A model generated the notes under the pieces. The model worked only from the letters and a program-made list of their open reading frames with translations, searched no databases and was not told the DNA's origin. From Novosphingobium nitrogenifigens DSM 19370 (GTDB lineage: Bacteria > Pseudomonadota > Alphaproteobacteria > Sphingomonadales > Sphingomonadaceae), in contig NZ_GL876926.1 in assembly GCF_000192575.1 (NCBI RefSeq), forward strand, positions 585,929 to 649,928: DNA of 64,000 bases. Reading direction: 5' to 3'. How positions within the stretch are numbered: the stretch's first letter is position 1; every line of letters starts with the position of its first letter. Below are positions 1 to 9,756 of this stretch, one piece after another. The translations under genes were made by a program, and so were the position numbers.

Positions 1-1
1 G

Positions 2-100
2 CCGTTTCTGTTCGGTGCCGTCTCGGCGGTGGTCGGGGTGGTGTCGATCGTCATCGTCGCGCGTTGTTCGTCGCGGACGAGGGGCGTGGAAACGGCCTGA
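2..100 (+). CDS. C-terminal end of a probable membrane transporter (partial)
   Basis: The window opens inside a plus-strand reading frame that ends with TGA at 98-100. The 32 visible residues contain one strongly hydrophobic stretch (about residues 2-20, rich in Val, Ile, Ala and Gly) followed by a short basic, polar tail beginning RCSSRTRG. That is the usual look of the last transmembrane helix and cytoplasmic tail of a multi-spanning transporter such as an MFS protein, but no family motif is visible. The gene starts left of the window and is convergent with the hydrolase at 159-869. A chance open frame cannot be excluded. Confidence 0.4.
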   Translation, partial: PFLFGAVSAVVGVVSIVIVARCSSRTRGVETA

Positions 101-158
101 ATCGCGTTGCGGGTCGGCGCCGCCCGGAATGCCCGTCCGGACGGCGCGTCGACCTCGA

Positions 159-865
159 TCAGGCCAGCACTTCGTCGAGAAGGCCGGTCAGGGCGGCCCA
201 GGACTGCCGGTCCGCGCTGGCGTCATAGGCGATTGCCGGAACGCCGCGTGCGTCGCTGCCGGGATCGGTGAAGCCGTGCTTGACCCCGCTATAGGCATGG
301 AAGTGCCAGTTGGCTTGGGCTGCATCCATTTCCTGCCAGAAGCCGAGCACCTGTTCGCGCGGGACGAGCGGGTCGGCGTCGCCGTGGCAGACGAGGATGC
401 GCGGCGCGATCGGGGTTTCCGCCGTGGCGGGGCGCCCGGTCGAGAGGATACCGTGAAAACTGGCGACGAGCGCGAGATCCTCGCCCGCGCGAGCCGCTTC
501 GAGCACCGCCTGACCACCCATGCAATAGCCGATCGCGGCAAGCGTTGCGTCCCCGGCCAAGGCTCGCAGCGTGGCAATGGCAGCGCCGATCCGGCGACGA
601 TAGCCATCGACATCGCCGCGCAGGATCCCTGCAAGGGCGACGGCATGGTCGAAGTCGCGGACCGGTTCGCCATAGAAATCGGCAATGAGGACAAGGTGCC
701 CGGCGTCCGCGAGCATCGCTGCCCGGCGTTCCATCGGCGCATTGACGTTCATGATCGTCGGAAAGAGGACGATCGCCCCGCGCGGAGCGCCGACCGGGCG
801 GGCAAGCCACCCGGTCAGTGCCGTCGCGTTATCGGTATAGGCGATGCGTTCGAGGCTCACCGCGC

Positions 866-869
<4 letters not shown>
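159..869 (-). CDS. Dienelactone hydrolase family protein
   Basis: A 236-residue alpha/beta hydrolase of the dienelactone hydrolase family. The cysteine nucleophile sits in GYCMGG (C116), the acid is D166 in GDADPLVP and the histidine is H198 in VKHGF, so the C-D-H triad typical of this family is complete and in order. Known members cleave dienelactones in chlorocatechol breakdown, but many relatives have unknown ester or lactone substrates, and nothing nearby suggests aromatic catabolism. The ATG at 869 overlaps the stop of the cysteine synthase gene (ATGA), so it is translationally coupled to cysK. No signal peptide is seen, so it should be cytosolic. The family is clear; the substrate is unknown. 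Confidence 0.9.
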
Positions 870-1783
<914 letters not shown>

Positions 1784-1859
1784 GTCACTTGCTCCCTATG
1801 ACTTCAAAAAATGGCGACTAAAGTTCGCGAAGGCAGGATGATTGCCGGGGCGCTTGGGT

Positions 1860-3173
1860 TCATTCGTCGGCGTAACGGACGGCAAAGGTCCGCACACGCC
1901 GCAATTCGGGAAATCCGATCGTCCACAGCACGGTGACGACGACCGCGCCCACACCGCCGAAGACGACAGCACCGGTCGCGCCGAGGAGGGCTGCGGCAAG
2001 CCCGGATTCCATTTCGCCCAGTTCGTTCGACGCGGAAATGGCAAGGCCCGAAATCGCTGAGACCCGACCGCGCAGGGCATCGGGCACGTGCAACTGGACC
2101 AGCGCATTGCGGATGAAGACGGAGATCATGTCTGCCGCGCCGAGCGCCGCGAGAAGCCCGAGCGAAAGGATGAAATCGCGCGAAAGGCCAAAGGCTGCGG
2201 TGGCGATGCCATAGGCCGCGACGGCGAGGAGCATCTTGGCTCCGACTTCGCGTTCGATCGGGCGCCGCGCCAGGACGAGGCCTACGGCTGCTGCGCCAAG
2301 GCTGGGCATGGCGCGCATGATCCCGAGGCCATAGGACCCGACCGGCTGTCCGTGCCAAGTCAGGATATCGCGCGCATAGACCGGAAGCAGGGCAGTCGCT
2401 CCGCCGAGGAGAACGGCAAAGAGATCGAGCGTCACGCAGCCGAGCAGAAACCGGTCGCTGCCGACATAGGTCATGCCTTCGACGATCTGGCGCAGGGGAT
2501 GGGTGTCGGCATTGCCGGGCGGCGGCGGGACCGGGCGAATGCGAAAGATGCTGATCGTCGCGATCGCCAGTAGGACGCTCGAAAGCGCATAGGGCAGCGA
2601 GGGCATGACCGCGAAGAGAATACCCGCGAGCGCGGGACCGCTGACTGCGCCGGTCTGCCACGCCATCGAACTGATCGCGATGGCGCGGGGCATCAGGGCC
2701 GCGGGCACGATGTTGGGCGCGATCGAGGATTGGGCCGGGCCGATGAAGCTGCGCGCGGTTCCGTGCAGGGCGCCCAGCGCGAAGAGGAGCGGCAGGTTGA
2801 GTGCCCCCAAGGCCGTGGCCGCCGTGAGAACCAGCGCGATCACGAGGTCGATCATGGTTGCAAGCGCGGTCACGTTGCGGCGATCGAACCGGTCGGCAAT
2901 CACGCCCGCGATCGGCGCGAACAGGATCTGCGGCAGGAACTGGACAAGACCGAGCACGCCGAGCTGAAACGCGGCGGCCTTGATCGACATGCCGTAGGAG
3001 CCGCGCGCGATGTCGTAGAGTTGGTAGCCCAGAACTACGACCATCCCGCTGGTCGCAAAAACCGACGTGAAACGGGCGAGCCAGTATCGGCGATAATCGG
3101 GAATTGCCAGCGGCGAGGCCGGCAGGTCCTGACTGGGGCGGGGGGCAGCAGAATCGGTCACGTGGCGAGGCAT
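1860..3173 (-). CDS. MFS transporter, EntS-like (MFS_3)
   Basis: A 437-residue major facilitator with about 12 hydrophobic segments starting near residue 35. It carries the cytoplasmic loop GVIADRFDRRNV between helices 2 and 3 and a similar ALRGRVSA segment in the second half, as in the MFS_3 group that includes the enterobactin exporter EntS. Such proteins are usually proton-driven exporters of siderophores or drugs; the substrate here is unknown and no siderophore gene is nearby. The start at 3173 is chosen over one ten codons upstream because it leaves a normal N-terminus. It lies 76 bp upstream of cysK on the same strand and may be cotranscribed with it. Confidence 0.85.
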   Translation of the reverse strand: MPRHVTDSAAPRPSQDLPASPLAIPDYRRYWLARFTSVFATSGMVVVLGYQLYDIARGSYGMSIKAAAFQLGVLGLVQFLPQILFAPIAGVIADRFDRRNVTALATMIDLVIALVLTAATALGALNLPLLFALGALHGTARSFIGPAQSSIAPNIVPAALMPRAIAISSMAWQTGAVSGPALAGILFAVMPSLPYALSSVLLAIATISIFRIRPVPPPPGNADTHPLRQIVEGMTYVGSDRFLLGCVTLDLFAVLLGGATALLPVYARDILTWHGQPVGSYGLGIMRAMPSLGAAAVGLVLARRPIEREVGAKMLLAVAAYGIATAAFGLSRDFILSLGLLAALGAADMISVFIRNALVQLHVPDALRGRVSAISGLAISASNELGEMESGLAAALLGATGAVVFGGVGAVVVTVLWTIGFPELRRVRTFAVRYADE

Positions 3174-3323
3174 GACAGCGCGCCGGGCCCTTGCCAAGCG
3201 CACAAAATGTTTCAGGCGGGAAATCTCAACAAAAAAAGTTGATTTAAAGCCCGTGTGGCCACCCGGCCTTGTGTCCGCAAGGCCGCTGGCGGGACGAAGA
3301 TCGCGGCTTTGATGTGTCCGGCG

Positions 3324-3662
3324 TCAGCGGTTGGGGCGCAGGCGGGGATTGGGCTGCAGCGCCTTGATCATCTTGGTGAAGTCATCCATCCGCACGATCC
3401 GCTCGAACTGGAAACCGGCGCGGTCCTGATCTGCCCAGACGAGGAAAGCCTCGATCCGTCCGATCTGGGGAAGACGAATGGTCACGCGTTCGCCGCGACC
3501 AAGATCGAGCTGACCGCGTGTCATGAAGCCTGTCGTTGACAGGTTGACGATTTGAAGCAGAACGTCGCCGAGCCGACGATGTTCTGCAATCGTGGGCAAA
3601 TCAACGGGGTGCCGCGTCGAACGGCGTTGATCGGTGACTGAAAGCTGCGCTCCGCCGGACAT
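3324..3662 (-). CDS. PilZ domain protein
   Basis: A 112-residue protein made of one PilZ domain. The cyclic-di-GMP binding signatures are visible: an RRSTRHPV segment (RxxxR) near residue 14 and NLSTTGF (N/DxSxxG) about 30 residues later. The ATG at 3662 begins the conserved part; an upstream in-frame start would add 43 unconserved residues. Small stand-alone PilZ proteins usually relay cyclic-di-GMP levels to motility or polysaccharide machinery through a partner. No such partner is adjacent: tyrS lies upstream on the same strand after a hairpin, and an MFS gene follows. Confidence 0.85.
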   Translation of the reverse strand: MSGGAQLSVTDQRRSTRHPVDLPTIAEHRRLGDVLLQIVNLSTTGFMTRGQLDLGRGERVTIRLPQIGRIEAFLVWADQDRAGFQFERIVRMDDFTKMIKALQPNPRLRPNR

Positions 3663-3866
3663 CGCTCGCCTTTCGTTCAATTGTGGACAGGGCATCCCGC
3701 AGCGCGAACGCCGTGCCGGGATGCCTCCAATATCGATCCGAAATGGCTTACATTTCGTAAAGCAACGGAAAGATGGTGCCGGTCGCGGCACGGACTTGCC
3801 GGAAAGATTGCGTCAACGATATGGTCGCGGCGGAGCGGACCGGGGGGCGGTGCGTGACCGGAATTT

Positions 3867-3887
3867 GTCGGGGCACTTGGCCCCGAC
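3867..3887 (-). terminator. Probable tyrS terminator hairpin
   Basis: An 8-bp perfect stem (GTCGGGGC/GCCCCGAC) with a five-base loop begins two bases beyond the tyrS stop codon. Read on the minus strand it is followed by AAATT rather than a run of U, so termination may be weak or factor-assisted. Confidence 0.5.
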
Positions 3888-3889
3888 TG

Positions 3890-5119
3890 TCAAGCAATGC
3901 GCAGAATTCCGTGCTTTTTCTTGCCCGACGAGAGCTTTGCCTCACCGCTGGCGAGAGTGATGTGATAGGCCTCGTCGGTGATCGCGGTGCCGTCGAGACG
4001 GGCGCCGCCTCCGGCAATGAGCCGCTTGGCTTCACCACGGCTCGCCGCAAATCCAAGGCCGATCAGCGCGTCGATGATGCCGATGCCGTCCGGGCCCACT
4101 TCGAACGTGGGAAGATCCTGTCCGAGTCCGCCCCCGGCGAAGGTCGCCGCCGCCGTCGTTTCAGCCGCACGGGCGGCTTCTTCGCCACGCACGAGGCGGG
4201 TGACTTCGTTCGCCAGGACGACCTTGGCCGCATTGATCTCGCTGCCTTGCAGGGCTTCGAGGCGGGCGATTTCATCGAGCGGAAGATCGGTGAACAGCTT
4301 GAGGAAGCGGACCACGTCGCGGTCGTCGACATTGCGCCAGTACTGCCAGAAATCGTAGCTCGGCAGCATTTCCTCGTTGAGCCAGACGGCGCCGTTGACG
4401 CTCTTGCCCATCTTGGCGCCGTCGGCCGTGGTCAGGAGCGGCGTTGTCAGGCCGAACAGTTCGATCCCGTTCATGCGGCGGGTCAGTTCGATGCCGTTGA
4501 CGATATTGCCCCACTGGTCCGATCCGCCGAGCTGGAGGCGGCACCCATGACGCAGCGCCAGTTCGCGGAAATCGTAGGCCTGAAGGATCATGTAGTTGAA
4601 TTCGAGGAACGTCAGCGGCTGTTCGCGTTCGAGCCGCAGCTTGACCGAATCGAACGTCAACATGCGGTTGACCGTGAAATGCGGCCCGACCGTGCGCAGC
4701 AGGTCGATATAGCCCAGCGTCGAGAGCCATTCGTCATTGTTGACCATGACGGCGCCGGTCGGACTGTCGCTGAAATCGAGCAGGCGATGAAAGACTTGCG
4801 AAATGCCAGCGATGTTCGAGGCGATCGCGTCCTGGGTCAGCAGTTTGCGGCTTTCGTCCTTGCCGCTGGGGTCGCCGACCTTGGTCGTGCCGCCGCCCAT
4901 CAGGGCAATCGGCTTGTGTCCGGCCTGTTGCAGGCGGCGCAGCAGCATGACCGAGGCGAGGTTGCCGATGTGCAGCGATGGCGCGGTCGCGTCATAGCCG
5001 TTATAGGCGACCACGATCCCTTCGCAGGCCAGCTTGTCGAGCCCTTCGGCGTCGGTCAACTGGTGGATATGCCCGCGTTCTGCGAGCAGGCGGAGGAGAT
5101 CGGACTTGTATTCGCTCAT
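3890..5119 (-). CDS. tyrS: Tyrosine--tRNA ligase
   Basis: A 409-residue class I aminoacyl-tRNA synthetase charging tRNA-Tyr. The HIGH-type motif appears as HIGN near residue 50 and the KMSKS loop as KMGKS in the ADGAKMGKS segment; a C-terminal S4-like RNA-binding region ([16 protein letters not shown]) completes the usual layout. The start at 5119 (MSEYKSDL) matches the family; the same frame runs 49 codons upstream but that part is translated from the hairpin element at 5175-5261 and is not protein-like. It is a single-gene unit with its own downstream hairpin. Confidence 0.96.
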   Translation of the reverse strand: MSEYKSDLLRLLAERGHIHQLTDAEGLDKLACEGIVVAYNGYDATAPSLHIGNLASVMLLRRLQQAGHKPIALMGGGTTKVGDPSGKDESRKLLTQDAIASNIAGISQVFHRLLDFSDSPTGAVMVNNDEWLSTLGYIDLLRTVGPHFTVNRMLTFDSVKLRLEREQPLTFLEFNYMILQAYDFRELALRHGCRLQLGGSDQWGNIVNGIELTRRMNGIELFGLTTPLLTTADGAKMGKSVNGAVWLNEEMLPSYDFWQYWRNVDDRDVVRFLKLFTDLPLDEIARLEALQGSEINAAKVVLANEVTRLVRGEEAARAAETTAAATFAGGGLGQDLPTFEVGPDGIGIIDALIGLGFAASRGEAKRLIAGGGARLDGTAITDEAYHITLASGEAKLSSGKKKHGILRIA

Positions 5120-5174
5120 GACTGCCTTCCCTTGGTGTCTGATTGAACAGTCCGGCAATGCGGGATGTTCAATG

Positions 5175-5261
5175 GGCGGCACCGGCCCTCTCCTCCACCC
5201 GACCACCCACGCAAGTGTATGGTATTTGGGCAGTCGGGTGGGGGAGAGGGCCGGTGCCGCC
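5175..5261. repeat. Large 29-bp inverted repeat (intergenic hairpin element)
   Basis: Two 29-base arms (5175-5203 and 5233-5261) are complementary except for one position, which would be a G-U pair in RNA, and enclose a 29-base spacer. The left arm starts GGCGGCACCGGCCC. It lies between the divergent tyrS and DOMON-like genes, 55 bases upstream of tyrS. The size and the single wobble fit a dispersed palindromic element or a structured leader; no second copy was noticed in this window. Confidence 0.75.
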
Positions 5262-5264
5262 TCC

Positions 5265-5288
5265 AAAATCCGCCGAGGGGCGGATTTT
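5265..5288. terminator. 10-bp stem with A and T flanks, terminator-like
   Basis: AAAATCCGCC (5265-5274) pairs perfectly with GGCGGATTTT (5279-5288) across a GAGG loop. The A/T ends give a terminator shape in both directions. It directly abuts the large inverted repeat and lies about 50 bases upstream of the DOMON-like gene, where a terminator would block read-through or act as an attenuator. It could also be the end of the same mobile palindromic element. Confidence 0.55.
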
Positions 5289-5338
5289 GAACCAGACTTT
5301 TAATGGCCTGCGCCTAGCATGGAGTGTCGCGGTTGGAA

Positions 5339-5872
5339 ATGTTCGAGCTTGCCTTTCATCCGGCCTTTCCGCCGTTGCGCGCGCGTGATGTTGCTGCGCG
5401 GATCATGTCGTTCGATCGCGACTGGTGCGTGTTGCGCTGGAAAGTCGATGGTGCCGCCGCCGTGATCGTGCCGCCGTTCGCAGGACGTGCGCGGCAGGAT
5501 GGCCTTTGGCAGGCGACATGTTTCGAATTGTTCGTCGGCGGAGAAGGGGAAGGCTATGCCGAGTTCAATTTCTCGCCGTCCGAACGCTGGGCCGCCTATG
5601 ATTTTACCGGCTATCGCGCAGGGCAGGTCGACCGGGCGATGGCGCGCCCGCCGGTCGTGACGCCGCGCCGGGGCGGGGATGTGCTGTTCCTCGATGTGGC
5701 GATCCCGACAGCGACATTGCCGCCTCTGCCCTGGCGGTATGGGTTGACGGCGGTGCTCGAAGAGGAAGGGGGCGTCAAATCCTACTGGGCTCTTGCCCAT
5801 GGCGGCGAACGGCCCGATTTCCACGATCGCGCTTGCTTCGCGGCAAGCCTTGCGGCACCGGGCAAGGCATGA
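5339..5872 (+). CDS. DOMON-like domain protein
   Basis: A 177-residue protein resembling the DOMON-like beta-sandwich proteins found in several proteobacteria (features: FELFVGGEGEGYAEFNFSPS and WALAHGGERPDFH). DOMON-type folds bind haem or carbohydrate, but this subgroup has no assigned function. The ATG at 5339 gives an N-terminus MFELAFHP that looks right for the group; a GTG at 5324 is an alternative. No signal peptide is visible. Its stop overlaps the start of the NamZ-like gene (ATGA), so the two proteins are probably made together and may share a sugar or cell-wall substrate (inference). Confidence 0.75.
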   Translation: MFELAFHPAFPPLRARDVAARIMSFDRDWCVLRWKVDGAAAVIVPPFAGRARQDGLWQATCFELFVGGEGEGYAEFNFSPSERWAAYDFTGYRAGQVDRAMARPPVVTPRRGGDVLFLDVAIPTATLPPLPWRYGLTAVLEEEGGVKSYWALAHGGERPDFHDRACFAASLAAPGKA

Positions 5873-7086
5873 CTTTCGCGACTGTCCGCTTCGGCATCGA
5901 CCGGCTGCTTGCCGATCCCCAACTGCGCAAGCCGCTTATCGGCAAGCGGGTGGCTCTGGTGGCTCACCCCGCGTCGCTGACGGCCGATCTCGTCCATTCG
6001 CTCGATGCGCTGGCGGCGCTCGACGAAGTGAACCTGACGGCCGCTTTCGGGCCCCAGCACGGGCTCAAGGGCGACAAGCAGGACAACATGGTCGAAAGCG
6101 CGGATTTCATCGATCCCGACCACGGCATTCCGGTCTTCAGTCTTTACGGCGAAGTGCGGCGCCCGACGGCGGCGATGATGGATCATGCCGACGTGTTCCT
6201 GTTCGATCTTCAGGACCTGGGCTGCCGCATCTACACGTTCCTGACTACGCTGCTTTACCTTCTCGAAGCGGCATCGGGCACGGGCAAGGCGGTCTGGGTT
6301 CTCGATCGCCCCAATCCGGCCGGACGCCCGGTTGAGGGAACGACGCTTGTCGCCGGGCATGAAAGCTTCGTCGGGGCCGGGCCTATCCCGATGCGCTACG
6401 GCATGACTCTGGGCGAAATGGGGCGCTGGTTCGTCGAGCATTTCAAGCTCGACGTCGATTATCGCGTGATCGCGATGGAGGGCTGGACGCCCGAGCAAGG
6501 ACCCGGTTCCGGTTGGCCGGAAAGCCGGATCTGGATCAATCCTTCACCCAATGCAGCAAGCCTCAACATGGCGCGCGCCTATGCCGGGACCGTCATGCTC
6601 GAAGGGACGACACTGTCCGAAGGGCGCGGGACGACGCGCCCGCTCGAAGTGCTGTTCGGCGCGCCCGATCTTTCCGCGCGCGACGTGCATGCCGAGATGG
6701 TGCGATTGGCACCGGAATGGATCGCGGGCTGCGCCTTGCGCGAATGCTGGTTCGAGCCGACCTTTCACAAACATGTTCATCAGGCCTGCAACGGGCTGAT
6801 GATCCATGCCGAAGGCCCTTGGTACGATCACCATGCTTTTCGCCCGTGGCGGTTGCAGGCGCTGGCGTTCAAGGCGATCCGGGGGCTATACCCCGACTAT
6901 CCGATCTGGCGCGATTTTCCCTACGAATACGTGCTCGACCGTCTGGCCATCGATGTCATCAACGGCGGTCCGTCGTTGCGCGAATGGGTGGACGATGCCG
7001 CCGCGCAGCCCGGCGATCTCGATGCGCTGGCCACTCCCGACGAAGCGGCCTGGATCGAGGAAAGCCGGGCTTTCCGCCTGTACTGA
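5869..7086 (+). CDS. DUF1343 protein, NamZ-like exo-N-acetylmuramidase
   Basis: A 405-residue member of DUF1343, the family that includes NamZ (glycoside hydrolase GH171), which releases N-acetylmuramic acid from the non-reducing end of peptidoglycan fragments. Typical segments are VALVAHPAS, FGPQHGLKG, FDLQDLGCRIYTF, LDRPNPAGRP, GTTLSEGRGTTRPLE and the late HHAFRPWRLQ. The protein starts at the conserved domain with no signal peptide, unlike the secreted Bacteroidetes enzyme, so it would act in the cytosol, perhaps on imported muropeptides (inference). It is translationally coupled to the DOMON-like gene and is convergent with the transporter at 7102-8427. Confidence 0.85.
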   Translation: MTFATVRFGIDRLLADPQLRKPLIGKRVALVAHPASLTADLVHSLDALAALDEVNLTAAFGPQHGLKGDKQDNMVESADFIDPDHGIPVFSLYGEVRRPTAAMMDHADVFLFDLQDLGCRIYTFLTTLLYLLEAASGTGKAVWVLDRPNPAGRPVEGTTLVAGHESFVGAGPIPMRYGMTLGEMGRWFVEHFKLDVDYRVIAMEGWTPEQGPGSGWPESRIWINPSPNAASLNMARAYAGTVMLEGTTLSEGRGTTRPLEVLFGAPDLSARDVHAEMVRLAPEWIAGCALRECWFEPTFHKHVHQACNGLMIHAEGPWYDHHAFRPWRLQALAFKAIRGLYPDYPIWRDFPYEYVLDRLAIDVINGGPSLREWVDDAAAQPGDLDALATPDEAAWIEESRAFRLY

Positions 7087-7101
7087 CGTTTCGTTTGGAG
7101 C

Positions 7102-8427
7102 TTAGCTGGCGGCCGGTCCGGTCGCCAGCGCGCGTGCCTTGCTGCTCTGTCGGCGGATGCAATGCGGTGCGCTTTCAGGCATCAGCGCCATGGCGACGAG
7201 GCCGACGACGGCAATGGCGGCAAGATACCATGCCAGGACGATCGGCTGGCCGGTGATCTTGAGCAACCAGGTCAGGACCAGTTGGGTCGTGCTTCCCATG
7301 ACCATGACCGGAATGGTGTAGACGACGGCAAAGGCGCGTGAGCGCATCTTGCGCGGCATGCTTTCGCTGACCGAGGTGAACGCGGCGGAAAACGGCATCG
7401 TGCCGAGCCCGGACAGGATCACGTTAACGACCATGAACCCGGCCGGTGTCGGCGCAGCAAGGAACCACGAAAACAACGGCATGATCAGGATGAGAAAGGC
7501 AAGCTGGGGCCAGATCATTGCCGGTCGCCGTCCGACCTTGTCGCTCAGCCATCCGCCGACGATCGCCGTCACCAGCCCTGCGCCATTGTTGGCAAGATCG
7601 CCCGCCATGCCGACCCAGGCGGGCATGTGCAGCGTGTTTTGCGCGTACGTTGCCATGTAGAGGAAGATGTAGGTGACGGTCGTCCCCGATCCGATCATCA
7701 GCATGCCCAGAATGGCGATGCGGACGAAGCCCTTGGGCGTGGCGGTGATTTCTTCCGCCTCGCTCAACGGTTCGTCATGGTGTCCGGGGAATTCGGGCAA
7801 AGTGGAACGGATCGCCAGTGCAAAGGGCATGATCGACGTGCCGATCAAGAGGGCGATGCGCCAGCCATAGCTGCCGAGCTGGTCCTCGTTCATGACCAGA
7901 GAGAGCAGGAAGCCGACCAGCGCGCCTGCGGTGAAGGCCAGCATCTGGCTCGAATTCTGCCAACTGGAGGCCCAGCCGCGCCGATGCGGGGGGACGGCTT
8001 CGAGCATGTAGGTCGTTGCGGCGCCGACTTCGCCGCCAAGCGCGAAGCCCTGGCACAGGCGCGCGGTAATCGCGATGATCGGGGCCGCGATCCCGATCGT
8101 GGCATAACCGGGCGTCAGGGCGAGCGTGATGATCCCCATGCCCATCATCGTCATCGACAGGAACATCGCCTTCTTGCGGCCATGGCGGTCGGCATAGCCG
8201 CCGATTACCCAGGCGCCGACGGGCCGTGCGACGAACCCCGCGCCGAATGTCGCGAGAGAGGCCATGAGGCTGAGAAAGCCGTTGTTCGAGGGGAAGAAGG
8301 CGCGCCCGATCTGGATCGCGAAATAGGCGTATGTGACGAAGTCGTAGAATTCCAGCGCATTGCCTGTGGTCGCGGCGATGATGGCCCTGCGGGCTATGCG
8401 GGGGTCATGCTGCGCGGTCGTGGCCAT
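7102..8427 (-). CDS. MHS-family metabolite:H+ symporter (MFS)
   Basis: A 441-residue major facilitator of the metabolite:H+ symporter (MHS) group, which includes citrate, tricarballylate and alpha-ketoglutarate carriers. The N-terminus shows the family phrase GNALEFYDFVTY, followed by the loop GGYADRHGRKKAM, RLCQGFALGGEVG and, in the second half, GGWLSDKVGRRPA. About 12 membrane segments are visible. The substrate is probably a small organic acid but cannot be fixed. The ATG at 8427 has an AAAGGA ribosome site. It follows the moxR-GFA-VWA operon on the same strand after 140 bp and is convergent with the NamZ-like gene, with 15 bases between the stops. Confidence 0.88.
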   Translation of the reverse strand: MATTAQHDPRIARRAIIAATTGNALEFYDFVTYAYFAIQIGRAFFPSNNGFLSLMASLATFGAGFVARPVGAWVIGGYADRHGRKKAMFLSMTMMGMGIITLALTPGYATIGIAAPIIAITARLCQGFALGGEVGAATTYMLEAVPPHRRGWASSWQNSSQMLAFTAGALVGFLLSLVMNEDQLGSYGWRIALLIGTSIMPFALAIRSTLPEFPGHHDEPLSEAEEITATPKGFVRIAILGMLMIGSGTTVTYIFLYMATYAQNTLHMPAWVGMAGDLANNGAGLVTAIVGGWLSDKVGRRPAMIWPQLAFLILIMPLFSWFLAAPTPAGFMVVNVILSGLGTMPFSAAFTSVSESMPRKMRSRAFAVVYTIPVMVMGSTTQLVLTWLLKITGQPIVLAWYLAAIAVVGLVAMALMPESAPHCIRRQSSKARALATGPAAS

Positions 8428-8440
8428 GCGGATCCTTTCG

Positions 8441-8465
8441 CGGGCGGCCGGGAAGGGGCCGCCCG
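8441..8465. other. Hairpin in the transporter leader
   Basis: CGGGCGGCC and GGCCGCCCG (9 bp, seven-base loop) sit just upstream of the ribosome site of the MHS transporter gene. There is no T-run, so it is either a leader structure of that gene or the weak end of the upstream VWA operon. Confidence 0.35.
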
Positions 8466-8567
8466 AAGTCGGGCAATAATCGGCCGCTTGCCACCAAGGT
8501 CAAGCGGGCCGGATCGCCCTTTTTGATCCTTCGCGCGAGGGTGCCCTTCCGGGGGTGCGTGCCGGCA

Positions 8568-9749
8568 TCACCCCTTCTTGCGGGTCAGTTCGCGCATGGC
8601 GTTGTCGAGCCCCTGCAGCGAGAGGGGGTGCATCGATCCGCCGACGAGATCGCGGATCATGCGTGTCGATTGCGAATAGCCCCATTGCTTTTCGGGAACC
8701 GGATTGAGCCAGACGGTCGCGGGATAAGTCTGGGCTACGCGGTTCATCCACACGGCCCCGGCCTCTTCGTTGAAATGTTCGACCGATCCGCCCGGATGGG
8801 TGATTTCATAAGGGCTCATCGCGGCGTCGCCGACGAAGATCACCTTGTAGTCGTGACCGTACCTGTGAAGGATGTCCCAGGTATGCGTCCGCTCGGACCA
8901 GCGGCGCCGGTTGTCCTTCCACACGCCTTCGTAAAGGCAGTTGTGGAAATAGAAGAATTCCAGATTCTTGAACTCGGCGGTCGCGGCGCTGAACAGTTCC
9001 TCGACCAGCTTGATGAACGGGTCCATCGATCCGCCGACGTCGAGAAACAGCAGCAGCTTGACCGCGTTGTGGCGTTCCGGGCGCATGCGGATGTCGAGCC
9101 AGCCCTGCCGCGCGGTTCCCTCGATCGTGGCGTCGAGATCGAGTTCGTCGGCAGCCCCTTCGCGAGCAAAGCGACGCAGGCGGCGCAAGGCGACCTTGAT
9201 GTTGCGGGTGCCCAGCTCGCGCGTGTTGTCGAGATTCTGGAATTCGCGCTTTTCCCAAACCTTGATCGCGCGTTTGTGACGGCTTTCCCCGCCGATGCGC
9301 ACGCCTTCGGGATTGTAGCCCGAATTGCCGAAGGGGCTGGTTCCGCCGGTGCCGATCCACTTGTTGCCGCCTTGGTGACGGCCTTCCTGTTCCTCCAGAC
9401 GCTTTTTGAGCGTCTCCATGATCTCGTCCCACGATCCCAGCGACTTGATCGCGGCCATTTCCTCTTCGGTCAGGAACTTTTCCGCAATCGCCTTGAGCCA
9501 GTCTTCGGGAACTTCGACGGGGTTCTGGCCGTAATTGGCAAGAACCCCCTTGAACACGCGGTTGAATACCTGGTCGAAGCGATCGAGCAGGCCTTCGTCC
9601 TTCACGAAGGTGGCGCGCGACAGGTAATAGAACGCCTCGGGCGTCTGTTCGATCACTTGCTTGTCGAGCGCTTCGAGGAGCACGAGATGCTCCTTGAAAC
9701 TGGCCTGGATCCCGGCCGCGCGCAGTTCGTCGACGAAATTGAAGAACAT
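8568..9749 (-). CDS. VWA domain protein, CoxE-like
   Basis: A 393-residue protein of the VWA/CoxE-like group that works with MoxR-type AAA ATPases. The C-terminal half holds the von Willebrand A fold; its metal-site motif reads DVGGSM, so the middle serine of the classic DxSxS is a glycine. A later FVGDAAMSPYE segment supplies another conserved part of the fold. The N-terminal half (MFFNFVDELRAAGIQ) is alpha-helical and typical of this family. It is the last gene of a moxR-GFA-VWA operon, 7 bases behind the GFA gene. MoxR/VWA pairs act as chaperones that insert metals or remodel complexes; the client here is unknown. Confidence 0.87.
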   Translation of the reverse strand: MFFNFVDELRAAGIQASFKEHLVLLEALDKQVIEQTPEAFYYLSRATFVKDEGLLDRFDQVFNRVFKGVLANYGQNPVEVPEDWLKAIAEKFLTEEEMAAIKSLGSWDEIMETLKKRLEEQEGRHQGGNKWIGTGGTSPFGNSGYNPEGVRIGGESRHKRAIKVWEKREFQNLDNTRELGTRNIKVALRRLRRFAREGAADELDLDATIEGTARQGWLDIRMRPERHNAVKLLLFLDVGGSMDPFIKLVEELFSAATAEFKNLEFFYFHNCLYEGVWKDNRRRWSERTHTWDILHRYGHDYKVIFVGDAAMSPYEITHPGGSVEHFNEEAGAVWMNRVAQTYPATVWLNPVPEKQWGYSQSTRMIRDLVGGSMHPLSLQGLDNAMRELTRKKG

Positions 9750-9756
9750 GACCGGG

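Noticed and set aside
133..150. A 12-base perfect palindrome CCGTCCGGACGG behind the first gene end
   Set aside because: No loop, so it cannot form a useful hairpin, and there is no T-run.
3226..3242. A small inverted repeat TCAAC/GTTGA around an A-run
   Set aside because: Only five pairs; not strong enough to call as a terminator or operator.
7104..7130. Imperfect hairpin inside the 3' end of the MHS transporter gene
   Set aside because: It lies in coding sequence, has a mismatch and no T-run, so I did not call it a terminator.
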